Assembly (NCBI GenBank): GCA_965243245.1
Contig: OZ251536.1
Coordinates: 558,001 to 622,000, forward strand
Length of the DNA: 64,000 nucleotides
Source of the DNA: JAYQKL01 sp965243245
Lineage (GTDB): Bacteria; Pseudomonadota; Alphaproteobacteria; RS24
Reading direction: 5' to 3'
Under the pieces are notes generated by a model. That model ran no database searches and was not told where the DNA came from. It saw only the letters and a program-made list of their open reading frames with translations. The first letter of the stretch is position 1; every line of letters starts with the position of its first letter. Shown here one piece after another: positions 16,585 through 25,758 of the stretch. Position numbers and translations under genes: made by a program.

Positions 16585-17373
16585 ATGGATTTTCAAGATA
16601 CTTTTTTAAAAGCCGATTTATCATTATCTAACCCTAGTCCTGCGAGACCTGCGAGGTCTGCGAGACCTGCGAGGCCTGCGTGCCGTTTCTCAAATCAGCT
16701 CGTGCCTTACGATATGGCTCTTTCGTTTATGGAAACCCGCGCCAAAGAAATCCGAGAAGGAACGGCAGAGGAACTGCTTTGGTTTCTTGAACACCCGCCC
16801 CTTTATACCGCTGGCACCAGCGCTAAACCAGAAGATTTGTTAGAGGCTAATAAATTCCCCGTTTTTAAAACTAATCGTGGCGGCGAATATACCTATCACG
16901 GCCCCGGTCAAAGAGTGGTTTATTTGATGCTTGACCTCAAACAACGCGGCGCGGATATTAAATGCTTCGTGCGCAATATTGAGCAATGGATAATCACGGC
17001 ACTGGCGGCGTTTAATATTGAAGCTAAAACCAGCAAAGGGCGGGTGGGTGTTTGGATTCCAAGACCCGACATTGCCTCTGACATTGCCTCTGACATTGCT
17101 CCTGAGCGGGAAGATAAAATCGGCGCAATTGGTATCAGAGTGCGCCGCTGGGTAAGTTTTCATGGTCTATCCATAAATGTCGACCCAGACTTGCAACACT
17201 TTTCTAGTATTATTCCTTGCGGCATCACCGCGCACGGCGTCACCAGCATGGTAGATTTAGGCTATCCAGTGACCATGGCCGAGCTTGACAAAGCCCTGCT
17301 CGATAATTTTACAACTTGCTTTACAGCCCCGCCTATAGCATCCGACCAAGATGGTTTGTCAGCACCAAAATAA
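16585..17373 (+). CDS. lipB: Octanoyltransferase LipB
   Basis: Transfers octanoate from acyl carrier protein to lipoyl domains, the first step of lipoate assembly. Conserved elements: NRGGEYTYHGPGQRV (97-111), GRVGVWI (152-158), K178 in DKIGAIGIRVRRW and the nucleophile C212 in IIPCGI. The length of 262 exceeds the usual 210-230 because of two repeat-derived additions: an N-terminal PAR/SAR repeat (about 18-33) and a DIAS repeat (162-173) inserted just before the catalytic Lys segment. It is divergent from the siroheme gene. The 3' end overlaps the converging membrane protein gene by 41 bp. Confidence 0.94.
   Translation: MDFQDTFLKADLSLSNPSPARPARSARPARPACRFSNQLVPYDMALSFMETRAKEIREGTAEELLWFLEHPPLYTAGTSAKPEDLLEANKFPVFKTNRGGEYTYHGPGQRVVYLMLDLKQRGADIKCFVRNIEQWIITALAAFNIEAKTSKGRVGVWIPRPDIASDIASDIAPEREDKIGAIGIRVRRWVSFHGLSINVDPDLQHFSSIIPCGITAHGVTSMVDLGYPVTMAELDKALLDNFTTCFTAPPIASDQDGLSAPK
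16639..16683 (+). repeat. 9-bp in-frame repeat at the LipB N-terminus
   Basis: Five copies of CCTGCGAG[AG] with small changes, coding PAR-PAR-SAR-PAR-PAC, precede the catalytic domain. Confidence 0.9.
17068..17103 (+). repeat. 12-bp in-frame repeat inside LipB
   Basis: GACATTGCCTCT occurs twice exactly and a third time with two changes, coding DIAS-DIAS-DIAP in a surface position before the catalytic Lys. Confidence 0.9.
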
Positions 17374-17743
17374 CAATAATACCAATGAAATAACCCGTTG
17401 ATAAACACGCCGCCTTCATGCCTTTTTGCAACCATGCCGTTTCAGAAAAAAAGCCAGAAATCATAATTAATCCAAACAGCAAGCCAATACCACGCAACAT
17501 GGCGTGCTCCATTTGTAACGAATACAAAAGCGACACAAACCATGACAGCAATAACAGATTTATCGCTTCATAGACCATTGCTTTAGCTGGCGGTTTAGCG
17601 TCAGCCGCTATATTATGAACCTGTCTAAACTGCTTAACAAACAACCGATCAGAAAAATACACAAAACCCCAACTAAAAGCCAAAACCGCACCAATAATCA
17701 CGGTTAGCAGTGATACATCAGTAATTTGAAAACTTTCCATCAT
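17333..17743 (-). CDS. Small integral membrane protein, family not assigned
   Basis: A 136-residue protein with four hydrophobic segments (about 10-30, 57-77, 82-102 and 112-132). The N-terminal helix followed by a short FVYFSDRLFVKQF loop recalls DUF1761-type proteins, but I cannot confirm this. It lies downstream of pccA on the same strand, 66 bp apart, and overlaps the end of lipB on the opposite strand by 41 bp. There is no clue to function beyond a membrane location. Confidence 0.6.
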   Translation of the reverse strand: MMESFQITDVSLLTVIIGAVLAFSWGFVYFSDRLFVKQFRQVHNIAADAKPPAKAMVYEAINLLLLSWFVSLLYSLQMEHAMLRGIGLLFGLIMISGFFSETAWLQKGMKAACLSTGYFIGIIVILVLTNHLGRML

Positions 17744-17809
17744 AACCCCTTTTTTTATTTTTTAACCCTTAAAAGATTAACAAGAAAAAAAGCCTCATGT
17801 CAAATCAGC

Positions 17810-19795
17810 CTATTCATATTCAATCATAACATCATCAACAGCCAGCACATCACCCGCCTTAATCAACACCTTTGCTACAGTAATATCTTTTTCAGCACGC
17901 AGAATGTTTTCCATTTTCATGGCTTCCACAACCGCAAGAGGCTGACCCGCTTTAACCGCATCTCCATTTGCCACAGCAATCGAGACAACAACCCCCGGCA
18001 TCGGACACAACAAAGCCTTATCCGACCTGCCCTCATCCTTTTCAGGCATGAACGCAACCAATGCTTGCGCTTTGGCACTTCGGATAATGACCTCTATCTC
18101 AGCCCCATTAGCCGTTAAAACATAACCCTCTAAGCTTTTGCTCACACTGTAAGATACCTTGCGACCATTCAATGTGCCGTTAAAAAATAAGCAACCCGGA
18201 TGCCAATCGGTTTTCACTTCATACACCGCACCGTCAATCATAATATGAGTGTCCGTTGGCTCAACCGACAGCACATGCGCCCCAATTTGAACGCATAAAG
18301 TAGCCGTAGAATCGTTTGGCGTATCCATCAAAGCACCGCTAATGCTTCTGGCGCGAATGGATTCAAACTGATGCATATAAACAGCCGCAACGCCAAGGTC
18401 TTGTAACTGCACTTTAGATTGCGGCGCGCCCTCAAAGCCATCTGGATATTCTTCATCAATAAAGGCTGTTGTCAGTGCCCCTTCGCAGAAGCGACCATGC
18501 TGCATAATAGCCGCAAGAAAGTCGATATTATGGCGGATACCATCAATGCGAAAACCATTTAACGCATTAAGCATTGCCGCAATCGCTGTGGGTCTGTCAC
18601 CCGCATGAGTGACGAGCTTCGCAATCATCGGGTCATAAAAAATAGAAATTTCGCCGCCCTCATAAACGCCCGTGTCATTACGCACAGTGATACCATCAAC
18701 GACACCTTCTTGGGGCGGGCAATAACGGCTCAAACGCCCCGTAGATGGCAAGAAGTCGTGATAAGGGTCTTCGGCATAAATACGGTTTTCAACTGCCCAC
18801 CCCTTCAATTGGACGTCTTGTTGTTGCACTTCAAGCTTTTCACCAGCAGCAACTTTAATCATCTGTTCAACAAGGTCTATACCCGTAATTAATTCTGTTA
18901 CGGGGTGCTCTACTTGAAGACGCGTGTTCATCTCAAGAAAGTAGAAGTTCTTGTCACTATCGACGATGAATTCCACTGTGCCTGCCGAGCAATAATCCAC
19001 AGCTTTAGCCAGTGCAACGGCTTCTTGGGCCATTGCTTTGCGCGTTTTTTCATCCAAAAATGGGCTTGGGGCTTCTTCAATCACCTTCTGATTGCGCCGC
19101 TGAATAGAACATTCGCGTTCACCCAAATGGATGATCTGACCATGCGTATCGCCGAGCACCTGAATTTCAATATGGCGAGGCTGTGTGATAAACTTTTCAA
19201 TAAAAATACGGTCATCACCAAAACTATTTGCCGCTTCATTCTTTGAAGATTGGAAGCCTGCACGCGCTTCAGCATCATTATGCGCAATACGCATCCCCTT
19301 ACCACCACCGCCAGCTGAGGCTTTAATCATCACAGGGTAGCCGATTTTTGTCGCAACCGTGACAGCTTCCTCAGCATCTTCAATCAGTCCCAGATGACCC
19401 GGCACAATAGAAACACCAGCCTTAGCAGCAAGTTTTTTAGAGGTTATTTTATCACCCATGCTTTCAATCGCCTTGATAGGCGGACCAATAAAAACGATAT
19501 TCTCTTTATTCAAGGCCTTGGCAAAAGCTTTGTTTTCGCTCAAAAAACCGTAGCCCGGATGCACAGCTTCTGCGCCCGTTTTCTTAACGCCAGCAATAAT
19601 TTTATCAATCATAAGATAACTTTGCGGCGCAGGCGATGCGCCAATATATACCGCTTCATCAGCCTGTTTAACATGCAATGCGTTCGCATCAGCATCAGAG
19701 TAAACAGCGACCGTCTGAATACCCATTTTTTTAGCAGAGCGAATGACTCGGCAGGCAATTTCGCCGCGATTTGCAATCAATATCTTCGTGAACAT
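17810..19795 (-). CDS. pccA: Propionyl-CoA carboxylase alpha subunit (biotin carboxylase + biotinyl domain)
   Basis: Carboxylates its own biotin with ATP and bicarbonate, then passes CO2 to the beta subunit to give methylmalonyl-CoA. The 661 residues show the biotin-carboxylase start KILIANRGEIACRV, HPGYGFLSEN (about 80-89), the ATP-grasp segment ASAGGGGKGMR (about 162-172), VEHPVTE (about 293-299), a middle domain and the C-terminal biotinyl domain with EAMKMEN, biotin acceptor K627. Domain order and length match PccA rather than acetyl-CoA carboxylase AccC, and pccB is immediately upstream. Confidence 0.95.
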   Translation of the reverse strand: MFTKILIANRGEIACRVIRSAKKMGIQTVAVYSDADANALHVKQADEAVYIGASPAPQSYLMIDKIIAGVKKTGAEAVHPGYGFLSENKAFAKALNKENIVFIGPPIKAIESMGDKITSKKLAAKAGVSIVPGHLGLIEDAEEAVTVATKIGYPVMIKASAGGGGKGMRIAHNDAEARAGFQSSKNEAANSFGDDRIFIEKFITQPRHIEIQVLGDTHGQIIHLGERECSIQRRNQKVIEEAPSPFLDEKTRKAMAQEAVALAKAVDYCSAGTVEFIVDSDKNFYFLEMNTRLQVEHPVTELITGIDLVEQMIKVAAGEKLEVQQQDVQLKGWAVENRIYAEDPYHDFLPSTGRLSRYCPPQEGVVDGITVRNDTGVYEGGEISIFYDPMIAKLVTHAGDRPTAIAAMLNALNGFRIDGIRHNIDFLAAIMQHGRFCEGALTTAFIDEEYPDGFEGAPQSKVQLQDLGVAAVYMHQFESIRARSISGALMDTPNDSTATLCVQIGAHVLSVEPTDTHIMIDGAVYEVKTDWHPGCLFFNGTLNGRKVSYSVSKSLEGYVLTANGAEIEVIIRSAKAQALVAFMPEKDEGRSDKALLCPMPGVVVSIAVANGDAVKAGQPLAVVEAMKMENILRAEKDITVAKVLIKAGDVLAVDDVMIEYE

Positions 19796-19805
19796 TTATC
19801 AAGTC

Positions 19806-21338
19806 CTATAGGGGAATATTATCATGTTTTTTCCAAGGGTTTTCGAGCTGCTTGTTTTGCAAAAGCCGAAGCGAACGCACAATCCGATGGCGCGTATTAT
19901 GCGGCATGATCACCTCATCAATATAGCCGCGCTCGGCAGCCACAAATGGATTAAGAAACCGCGCTTCATATTCTTTGGTTCGTTTTTCAATTTCTTTATC
20001 ATTGCCGATATCTTGGCGAAAGATGATCTCGACAGCCCCCTTAGCTCCCATCACGGCAATCTGAGCGGTTGGCCAAGCATAATTGACATCGCCGCGCAAA
20101 TGCTTAGAAGCCATAACATCATAAGCTCCCCCATAAGCTTTGCGTGTGATGAGAGTGATTTTTGGCACTGTCGCCTCGGCATAGGCAAATAAAAGCTTGG
20201 CTCCATGTTTGATAAGGCCGCCATATTCTTGTGAGGTGCCGGGTAAGAAGCCGGGGACATCAACAAAAGTGACAACAGGTATCTCAAAACAGTCGCAAAA
20301 CCGAACAAAGCGCGCCGCTTTACGACTGCTATCGCTATCCAGAACCCCCGCCAGCACCATTGGCTGATTGGCAACAAACCCAACTGTGCGCCCTTCCATA
20401 CGCCCAAAACCACAGACAATATTGGCGGCAAAGTCTTTTTGAATTTCAAAAAAATCGCCCTCATCCACCACTTTGTTAATCAGCTCTTTGATGTCATAGG
20501 GCAAGGTCGGACTATCTGGCACCAGCGTATCGAGAGACATTTCTTGTCGCTTTGGGTCATCAAAGAAATCTCGTTCAGGCACCCCAGACTGATTGCATTG
20601 CGGCAGAAAACCAATCAAGCGGCGTAGATCCGTCAACGCCTCAATATCATTATTATAAGAACCATCCGCCACCGAAGACTTGGTTGTATGAACCCTCGCG
20701 CCGCCAAGTTCTTCTGCGCTCACCTCTTCATTGGTTACCGTCTTCACAACATCAGGGCCTGTAACGAACATATAGGATGTGTTTTTAACCATAAAGATGA
20801 AGTCCGTTAACGCAGGTGAATACACATCCCCCCCCGCACAAGGCCCCATAATCATGGTGATTTGCGCGATAACGCCAGAAGCCATCGTATTGCGCTGGAA
20901 CACTTCGGCATATCCTCCCAATGCATCCACGCCTTCTTGTATCCGCGCGCCGCCCGCATCCAAAATACCGATAATCGGCATCCGATTGCGTAATGCCATA
21001 TCTTGGACTTTCATAATTTTTTGAGCATGAGTTTTTGATAAAGAGCCGCCAAAAACCGTAAAGTCTTTGGCATATACATAGATCGGGCGTCCACTGACTG
21101 TGCCCCATCCTGTGACGACACCATCGCCGGGAATTTTTTTAGTCTCCATGCCAAATTCATAACAAGCATGTTCAACGAACATATCTATTTCTTCAAAAGA
21201 ATCATCATCCAATAAAAGGTCAATGCGCTCGCGCGCGGTCAATTTACCGCGCTGGTGTTGTGCATCAATTCGTATTTGACCGCCGCCAAGGCGTGCTTCT
21301 GTACGCCTTTGGTTCAATTTTTCGATGATATCCCTCAT
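19806..21338 (-). CDS. pccB: Propionyl-CoA carboxylase beta subunit (carboxyltransferase)
   Basis: The carboxyltransferase half of propionyl-CoA carboxylase, which channels propionyl-CoA from odd-chain fatty acids and branched amino acids to methylmalonyl-CoA. The 510 residues include KLTARERIDLLLD (about 32-44), FTVFGGSLS (about 93-101), GGARIQEGVDALGGYAEVF (about 128-146), MGPCAGGDVYSPALTDF and the C-terminal KAYGGAYDVM and FRQD elements. It precedes pccA by 10 bp. No mutase or epimerase gene is visible in the window. Confidence 0.95.
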   Translation of the reverse strand: MRDIIEKLNQRRTEARLGGGQIRIDAQHQRGKLTARERIDLLLDDDSFEEIDMFVEHACYEFGMETKKIPGDGVVTGWGTVSGRPIYVYAKDFTVFGGSLSKTHAQKIMKVQDMALRNRMPIIGILDAGGARIQEGVDALGGYAEVFQRNTMASGVIAQITMIMGPCAGGDVYSPALTDFIFMVKNTSYMFVTGPDVVKTVTNEEVSAEELGGARVHTTKSSVADGSYNNDIEALTDLRRLIGFLPQCNQSGVPERDFFDDPKRQEMSLDTLVPDSPTLPYDIKELINKVVDEGDFFEIQKDFAANIVCGFGRMEGRTVGFVANQPMVLAGVLDSDSSRKAARFVRFCDCFEIPVVTFVDVPGFLPGTSQEYGGLIKHGAKLLFAYAEATVPKITLITRKAYGGAYDVMASKHLRGDVNYAWPTAQIAVMGAKGAVEIIFRQDIGNDKEIEKRTKEYEARFLNPFVAAERGYIDEVIMPHNTRHRIVRSLRLLQNKQLENPWKKHDNIPL

Positions 21339-21402
21339 GCCTTTACCCTCCTCTCTAAATTGAAAATTTAACTGTCTATTTATACCTTCTTACAAACCAC
21401 TT

Positions 21403-22104
21403 CTACTCTAAAACCATAAAGTATTTGATGATTTCGTCAATCTCGCGCTTTTTATTATCAAGCCGCTCTTGCGCCTCTTTATCCTTGCCCCATTGGTCGA
21501 TTTGGAAAAGCTCATCCAAAAAAACCGCCTCATAAGCTGTTTCAGTGTCAATCTCTTTTTGCTCTATAGCAAGTGCCAAAACAGCCGAGCCAAGCAAAGC
21601 CGTTGCATGGCTCAAGCCGCCAAGGCGCAAAATATTAGTTGGGTCGCCAATATACACATCGCGCAAACGGCTCAGAGTCTCTATGGGTTGCTCCACCAAA
21701 TGAACCCCTTGCGCAAGGTTAAAAGAAACATCATACCGCCGACAACACCAAGTCAGCCATGGTTCCCAGAGTTTTTCTTGTCGTTCAATTAATTTATCTG
21801 GATGCGCCGCACGATAACAAGTCAGATCATTATTTATATATGCGACAAATTCATCCGCCAAGCCGTCAATATTGTCAGGCACACTATCTAAAGCCGTGTT
21901 CACCAAGCGATTAAACGGCATTTTCATCGTATCAATTTCATCCTCAACCGCTTGCCATTCATCCACTAAAAGCTGAGCCAATGCCGCATTAGGGAGCTGA
22001 ACAAGTTGTTGGGCAGGCGTTTTAAGAGCAAAATCATCAAGCCATAAAACATAAAACCTTGCTTTTTTAACAATATGTGCTTCTTCAAAAAACCTTTTCG
22101 CCAT
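21403..22104 (-). CDS. ATP12-family F1-ATPase assembly chaperone
   Basis: A 233-residue homologue of mitochondrial ATP12, which binds the F1 alpha subunit during ATP synthase assembly and is typical of alphaproteobacteria. Recognisable are FALKTPAQQ (about 25-33), LVDEWQAVEDEID (about 46-58), MPFNRLVNTALD (about 61-72), LWEPWLTW (about 111-118) and the C-terminal region with LDELFQIDQWG (about 193-203). It lies between the HAD phosphatase gene and pccB on the same strand. Confidence 0.92.
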   Translation of the reverse strand: MAKRFFEEAHIVKKARFYVLWLDDFALKTPAQQLVQLPNAALAQLLVDEWQAVEDEIDTMKMPFNRLVNTALDSVPDNIDGLADEFVAYINNDLTCYRAAHPDKLIERQEKLWEPWLTWCCRRYDVSFNLAQGVHLVEQPIETLSRLRDVYIGDPTNILRLGGLSHATALLGSAVLALAIEQKEIDTETAYEAVFLDELFQIDQWGKDKEAQERLDNKKREIDEIIKYFMVLE

Positions 22105-22116
22105 GACGCAATTGCC

Positions 22117-22782
22117 TTAAAATGTTTTTATTTTACTTAATAAAACAGCAAGCTCATCAGGCGTTTCGACAATATATTTGGCGCCATATTTTTTCAAATC
22201 CGCAACCGGATTATACCCCCAACTCACACCAATAGGGAGCACGCCTGCATTGACCGCCATTGTCATATCATAAACCGTATCTCCGATCATAACAGATTGG
22301 GCGGCCTTGACGCCCATTTCATCCATGGCATCTTGGATTAGTTGCGGATTGGGTTTTCCGGGTCCATCATCTGCGCTTTTTAGAACCTGAAAAATATCTT
22401 CAAAGCCATGCGTTTTGCAAACACGATGAACCCCGCGCCGCGATTTCATAGTCACAATACCCATTAAGGTTTCAGTTTCAGCCGCTAAGGCATGTAACAG
22501 ATTTGCAATCCCAGAGAAAAGCACCTCGCCGCGATCTTCGCGGGCGGCAATCTTTGTGGCAATGCGTTTATAATTTTCAAGCAATTTTACCCGCTGTGCC
22601 TCAGTGCTATCGGGGAGATACATCTCAATAGCATCCTCCAAAGACAACCCAACTGACGTTAAAATTGTAGTATCAGGCGGTGCTGTCAGACCAGATGCTG
22701 CTATGGCCTGATGCATGCCCGTAATAATAGCCTGCTGGCTATCGACAATAGTTCCGTCACAATCAAATAAAATTAAGCGCAT
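22117..22782 (-). CDS. HAD-IA hydrolase, phosphoglycolate-phosphatase-like
   Basis: A 221-residue HAD phosphatase. Motif I is FDCDGTIVDS (5-14, nucleophile D7 and acid D9), motif II is a Thr/Ser in MGIVTMKS (about 107-114), motif III is a Lys in KPNPQLI (about 143) and motif IV is MIGDTVYDM. A helical cap follows motif I. Substrates in this family are diverse and the real one cannot be told here. The MRLILFDCDG start fits the family; an in-frame ATG 30 bp upstream overlaps rluC. Confidence 0.87.
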   Translation of the reverse strand: MRLILFDCDGTIVDSQQAIITGMHQAIAASGLTAPPDTTILTSVGLSLEDAIEMYLPDSTEAQRVKLLENYKRIATKIAAREDRGEVLFSGIANLLHALAAETETLMGIVTMKSRRGVHRVCKTHGFEDIFQVLKSADDGPGKPNPQLIQDAMDEMGVKAAQSVMIGDTVYDMTMAVNAGVLPIGVSWGYNPVADLKKYGAKYIVETPDELAVLLSKIKTF

Positions 22783-22802
22783 AAAATCACCCAAGCACGT
22801 CC

Positions 22803-23825
22803 TTAATCCCAATCACTTTCTGGAAAAGGGTCTTCGGCATCTTTTTCATCAAAGCCAAGCAACATCCAGCTTTGTTGCATGTGCCCGTTTAGCGACGCCT
22901 CCACCCTAAACAAGCCACCGCTCGGATGAGGAAGTTCAATGCTATAGGCATGTAAATGAAGTTTTTTTGCCAATCCCCCCCCTGTTTCAAATTTCTCATC
23001 ATAATATTTAGGATCGCCCACCAAGGGATGTCCAATTGCCAGCGCATGCGCTCTGATTTGATGCGTACGTCCAGTTAACGGCATAAAGCAAACCCAAGCA
23101 AAATTTTGCCCCGCCCGTTGCGTTACACAGAACCGTGTGACAGCTTTCATCGCGCCGCTTTCACCATAGGCAACAGGGCGCACACGCTCTTGACCATTAG
23201 GCGCTGGACGTTTGACCAAAGACAATTTAATATCGCCCTGCTCTGGACGCGGCACACCATGCGTGAGTGCCCAATATAATTTACGCGTTTGCCTCCCCGC
23301 GAACGCCTTGGTTAACGCAAACGCCGCTTTTCGTGTTCGCCCCAAAAGCAACACACCAGACGTATCACGGTCAAGCCTATGCACCAAACGAGGGCGTTCA
23401 TCAGCCTCAAAAATAAGCTCATCAAGCAAGCCATCAACATGATAAAGGGTTTTACTCCCCCCTTGAACCGCCAATCCTGAAGGCTTATTAATCGCCAATA
23501 TATCTTTGTCTTTATAAATAACCCCATCAATGATTTGTTTTTTCAAATCCGCCAGCACAGATGCCTTGCCTTTGATTATATTTTCAACAGCATACTTGCT
23601 TGTAGCTCTATCAGTATCTGACGGGAGCGGCGGCACACGAACCATCTGACCCATCACCAGCCTCATATTAGCCTTACCCCTTGCGCCATCAATTCGGATT
23701 TGCCCTTTGCGTAGCATTTTTTCAATTTCGCCTTGGCGCAGCTGAGGAAATAAACTTCGAAACCAACGGTCAACCCGCATACCCTCTTGGTCAGCTTGAA
23801 CTTCAAGGTGCTGAACATGGCTCAT
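22803..23825 (-). CDS. rluC: RluA-family 23S rRNA pseudouridine synthase (RluC-like)
   Basis: Isomerises uridines in 23S rRNA to pseudouridine. The 340-residue protein has an N-terminal S4 RNA-binding domain (about 15-65, MRVDRWFRSLFPQL) and the RluA catalytic domain, with HRLDRDTSG at 149-157 (catalytic D152), GRTHQIRAH near 246-254 and GHPLVGDPKYY. The S4 domain favours RluC or RluD; RluC is a choice by overall resemblance. It follows the Deg protease gene by 39 bp. Confidence 0.87.
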   Translation of the reverse strand: MSHVQHLEVQADQEGMRVDRWFRSLFPQLRQGEIEKMLRKGQIRIDGARGKANMRLVMGQMVRVPPLPSDTDRATSKYAVENIIKGKASVLADLKKQIIDGVIYKDKDILAINKPSGLAVQGGSKTLYHVDGLLDELIFEADERPRLVHRLDRDTSGVLLLGRTRKAAFALTKAFAGRQTRKLYWALTHGVPRPEQGDIKLSLVKRPAPNGQERVRPVAYGESGAMKAVTRFCVTQRAGQNFAWVCFMPLTGRTHQIRAHALAIGHPLVGDPKYYDEKFETGGGLAKKLHLHAYSIELPHPSGGLFRVEASLNGHMQQSWMLLGFDEKDAEDPFPESDWD

Positions 23826-23864
23826 ATTTTATCTCCTCTCATTTGATGTTCAGCGACCCATCAC

Positions 23865-25286
23865 TTAACGAATTGTGCTTTTGATAAGACGCTGACCGCG
23901 GCGCAACTCAATCGACCAGCCGCGCTTCGTCTTATTGATAATCTTTAGAGCATCTTGAACTGTCACAGTTTTGGCCCCATTTATTTTTTCAATAATATCA
24001 CCAACCCGCAAGTTTAATCTGCCCTTCGTGCGCACCCCCGTGACAACAACCCCTCGTGCCGCATAACTCAGCCCTAACTCTTCAGCAATAGCGGGGTTGA
24101 TGTTAGAAAATTCAACCCCATAAAAAAGATTTTGCGCCGTCACCGTCTGGCTATTACGTGCTGGCTCTTCGGGCGCAGATATCGTTGTAATAATCGCGGC
24201 ACGAATTTTGCCGGCCCGCAAATATCGTAAATTAACCCTTTCCCCGATCTCACGAATAGCCATGCGATAACGCAATTCCTCTGGTCGCTCAATGGGCATA
24301 TTATCGGCCCCAATAATAACGTCTCCAGATTTCAACCCCGCCTTCGCAAATGGACTAGCCGGGTGTATCTCCAACACCAATGCCCCCATCGGACGCGCAA
24401 GCCCAAGAGTAACAACCAGCTCTTGTGATACATTTTGCAAGCCTGCTCCCAGCCATGGGCGCCTGATTTTACCGTCCCCAAGTGCCGCCTCGACAACGCG
24501 GCGCACCATATTAGAAGGTATCGCAAAACCGATCCCAACAGAGCCGCCTGTGCGCGAATAAATAGCCGTATTAACGCCCAAAAGCCGCCCTTGCATGGTG
24601 ACCAGAGCACCGCCGGAATTGCCGGGATTAATTGGCGCATCCGTTTGAATGAAAGATTGAAAATCACTCACCCCAACCTGCGTGCGCGCCAATGCCGAAA
24701 CAATACCGCTGGTAACAGTCTGCCCAACCCCAAACGGATTGCCTATCGCCAGTACAAGATCGCCAACCTTAACATCATCCTCGGTCTGATAATCCAAAAC
24801 AGGAAACACAATATTCTTTTTGGTTTTAAGTTTAAGCACAGCTAAATCCGTCCGCGCATCGGCTAATAATAACTCAGCTTGAAACTCTCTTTGGTCTGGC
24901 ATCACAATGGTTAGCGCGTCACTGCCCTCAATAACATGATGATTGGTGACAACCACCCCATCAGACCTGACCAGCACACCAGAGCCTAGTGAGTTTTGTA
25001 CCCGTGGGCGCGAGCGAAATGGGCGGCCAAAAAAATCACCAAAAAACGGGTCATCAAATAAAGAACGCCCTTGCGGATTAATCCGCCGCTTAGCATAAAC
25101 ATTCACAACAGCAGGGGCTGCCTTTTCAACAATAGGCGCAAAACTCAATTGCAATTGCTGTTTGCTTTGAGGCGTTTGTGCAAAAACCTGCTGAACACTC
25201 AATCCCCAAGCGAGCAACAAGCAGAAAAAAGCAAAAAAGCATCCGATGATATCCGAATGCTTTTTAAGATTAGCTATATATGCCAT
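23865..25286 (-). CDS. Deg/HtrA-type serine protease (Do family)
   Basis: A periplasmic protease-chaperone for misfolded envelope proteins. The 473 residues comprise a hydrophobic signal (about 13-35, ending VFAQ), a trypsin-like domain with the triad H117 (VVTNHHVI), D147 (DARTDLAVL) and S224 (GNSGGAL), and two PDZ domains (about 270-360 and 385-465). Length agrees with DegP/DegQ-type proteins; which one is not decidable. The start ATG is 23 bp after rplQ; a TTG 18 bp upstream is an alternative. Placement directly behind rplQ suggests partial read-through from the ribosomal block. Confidence 0.92.
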   Translation of the reverse strand: MAYIANLKKHSDIIGCFFAFFCLLLAWGLSVQQVFAQTPQSKQQLQLSFAPIVEKAAPAVVNVYAKRRINPQGRSLFDDPFFGDFFGRPFRSRPRVQNSLGSGVLVRSDGVVVTNHHVIEGSDALTIVMPDQREFQAELLLADARTDLAVLKLKTKKNIVFPVLDYQTEDDVKVGDLVLAIGNPFGVGQTVTSGIVSALARTQVGVSDFQSFIQTDAPINPGNSGGALVTMQGRLLGVNTAIYSRTGGSVGIGFAIPSNMVRRVVEAALGDGKIRRPWLGAGLQNVSQELVVTLGLARPMGALVLEIHPASPFAKAGLKSGDVIIGADNMPIERPEELRYRMAIREIGERVNLRYLRAGKIRAAIITTISAPEEPARNSQTVTAQNLFYGVEFSNINPAIAEELGLSYAARGVVVTGVRTKGRLNLRVGDIIEKINGAKTVTVQDALKIINKTKRGWSIELRRGQRLIKSTIR

Positions 25287-25309
25287 TTTTTTAATTATCA
25301 GCAAAGCCC

Positions 25310-25735
25310 TTAGGCCGTTGCGTCTGCACCCTCTTCATCGACCTCAATGGGACCAGAATCTTGGCCGCGCGCCGCCTCATCACGGTCAACAAATTCAATC
25401 ACAGCCAAGGGCGCATTATCACCATAGCGAAAGCCCGCTTTCATAACGCGCGTATACCCGCCCTCACGCTCAGCATAGCGCACCGCTAATGTATCAAATA
25501 ATTTAGCCGCCCACTTCTGGTCAGGTAGCTTGGCATAAGCTTGTCGGCGTGCATGCAAACTACCCTTTTTACCAAGCGTAACCAATTTCTCAACAAAAGA
25601 ACGCAACTCTTTAGCTTTTGGTACAGTTGTCATGATTTGCTCATGCTTGATGAGCGCGACAGCAAGATTACCAAGCATGGCTTTGCGATGACTTTGTGTG
25701 CGGTTAAGTTTCCGTCCGGCTTTAGCGTGTCGCAT
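25310..25735 (-). CDS. rplQ: 50S ribosomal protein L17
   Basis: L17 lines the peptide exit tunnel of the 50S subunit. The N-terminal MRHAKAGRKLNRTQSHR and the segment NLAVALIKHEQIMTTVPKAKELR are diagnostic. The 141 residues include an acidic C-terminal tail (EVDEEGADATA) longer than the E. coli protein, as is usual in alphaproteobacteria. It is the last gene of the alpha cluster, 23 bp after rpoA. Confidence 0.96.
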   Translation of the reverse strand: MRHAKAGRKLNRTQSHRKAMLGNLAVALIKHEQIMTTVPKAKELRSFVEKLVTLGKKGSLHARRQAYAKLPDQKWAAKLFDTLAVRYAEREGGYTRVMKAGFRYGDNAPLAVIEFVDRDEAARGQDSGPIEVDEEGADATA

Positions 25736-25758
25736 AATATTCTCCGCAAATCGAGATG

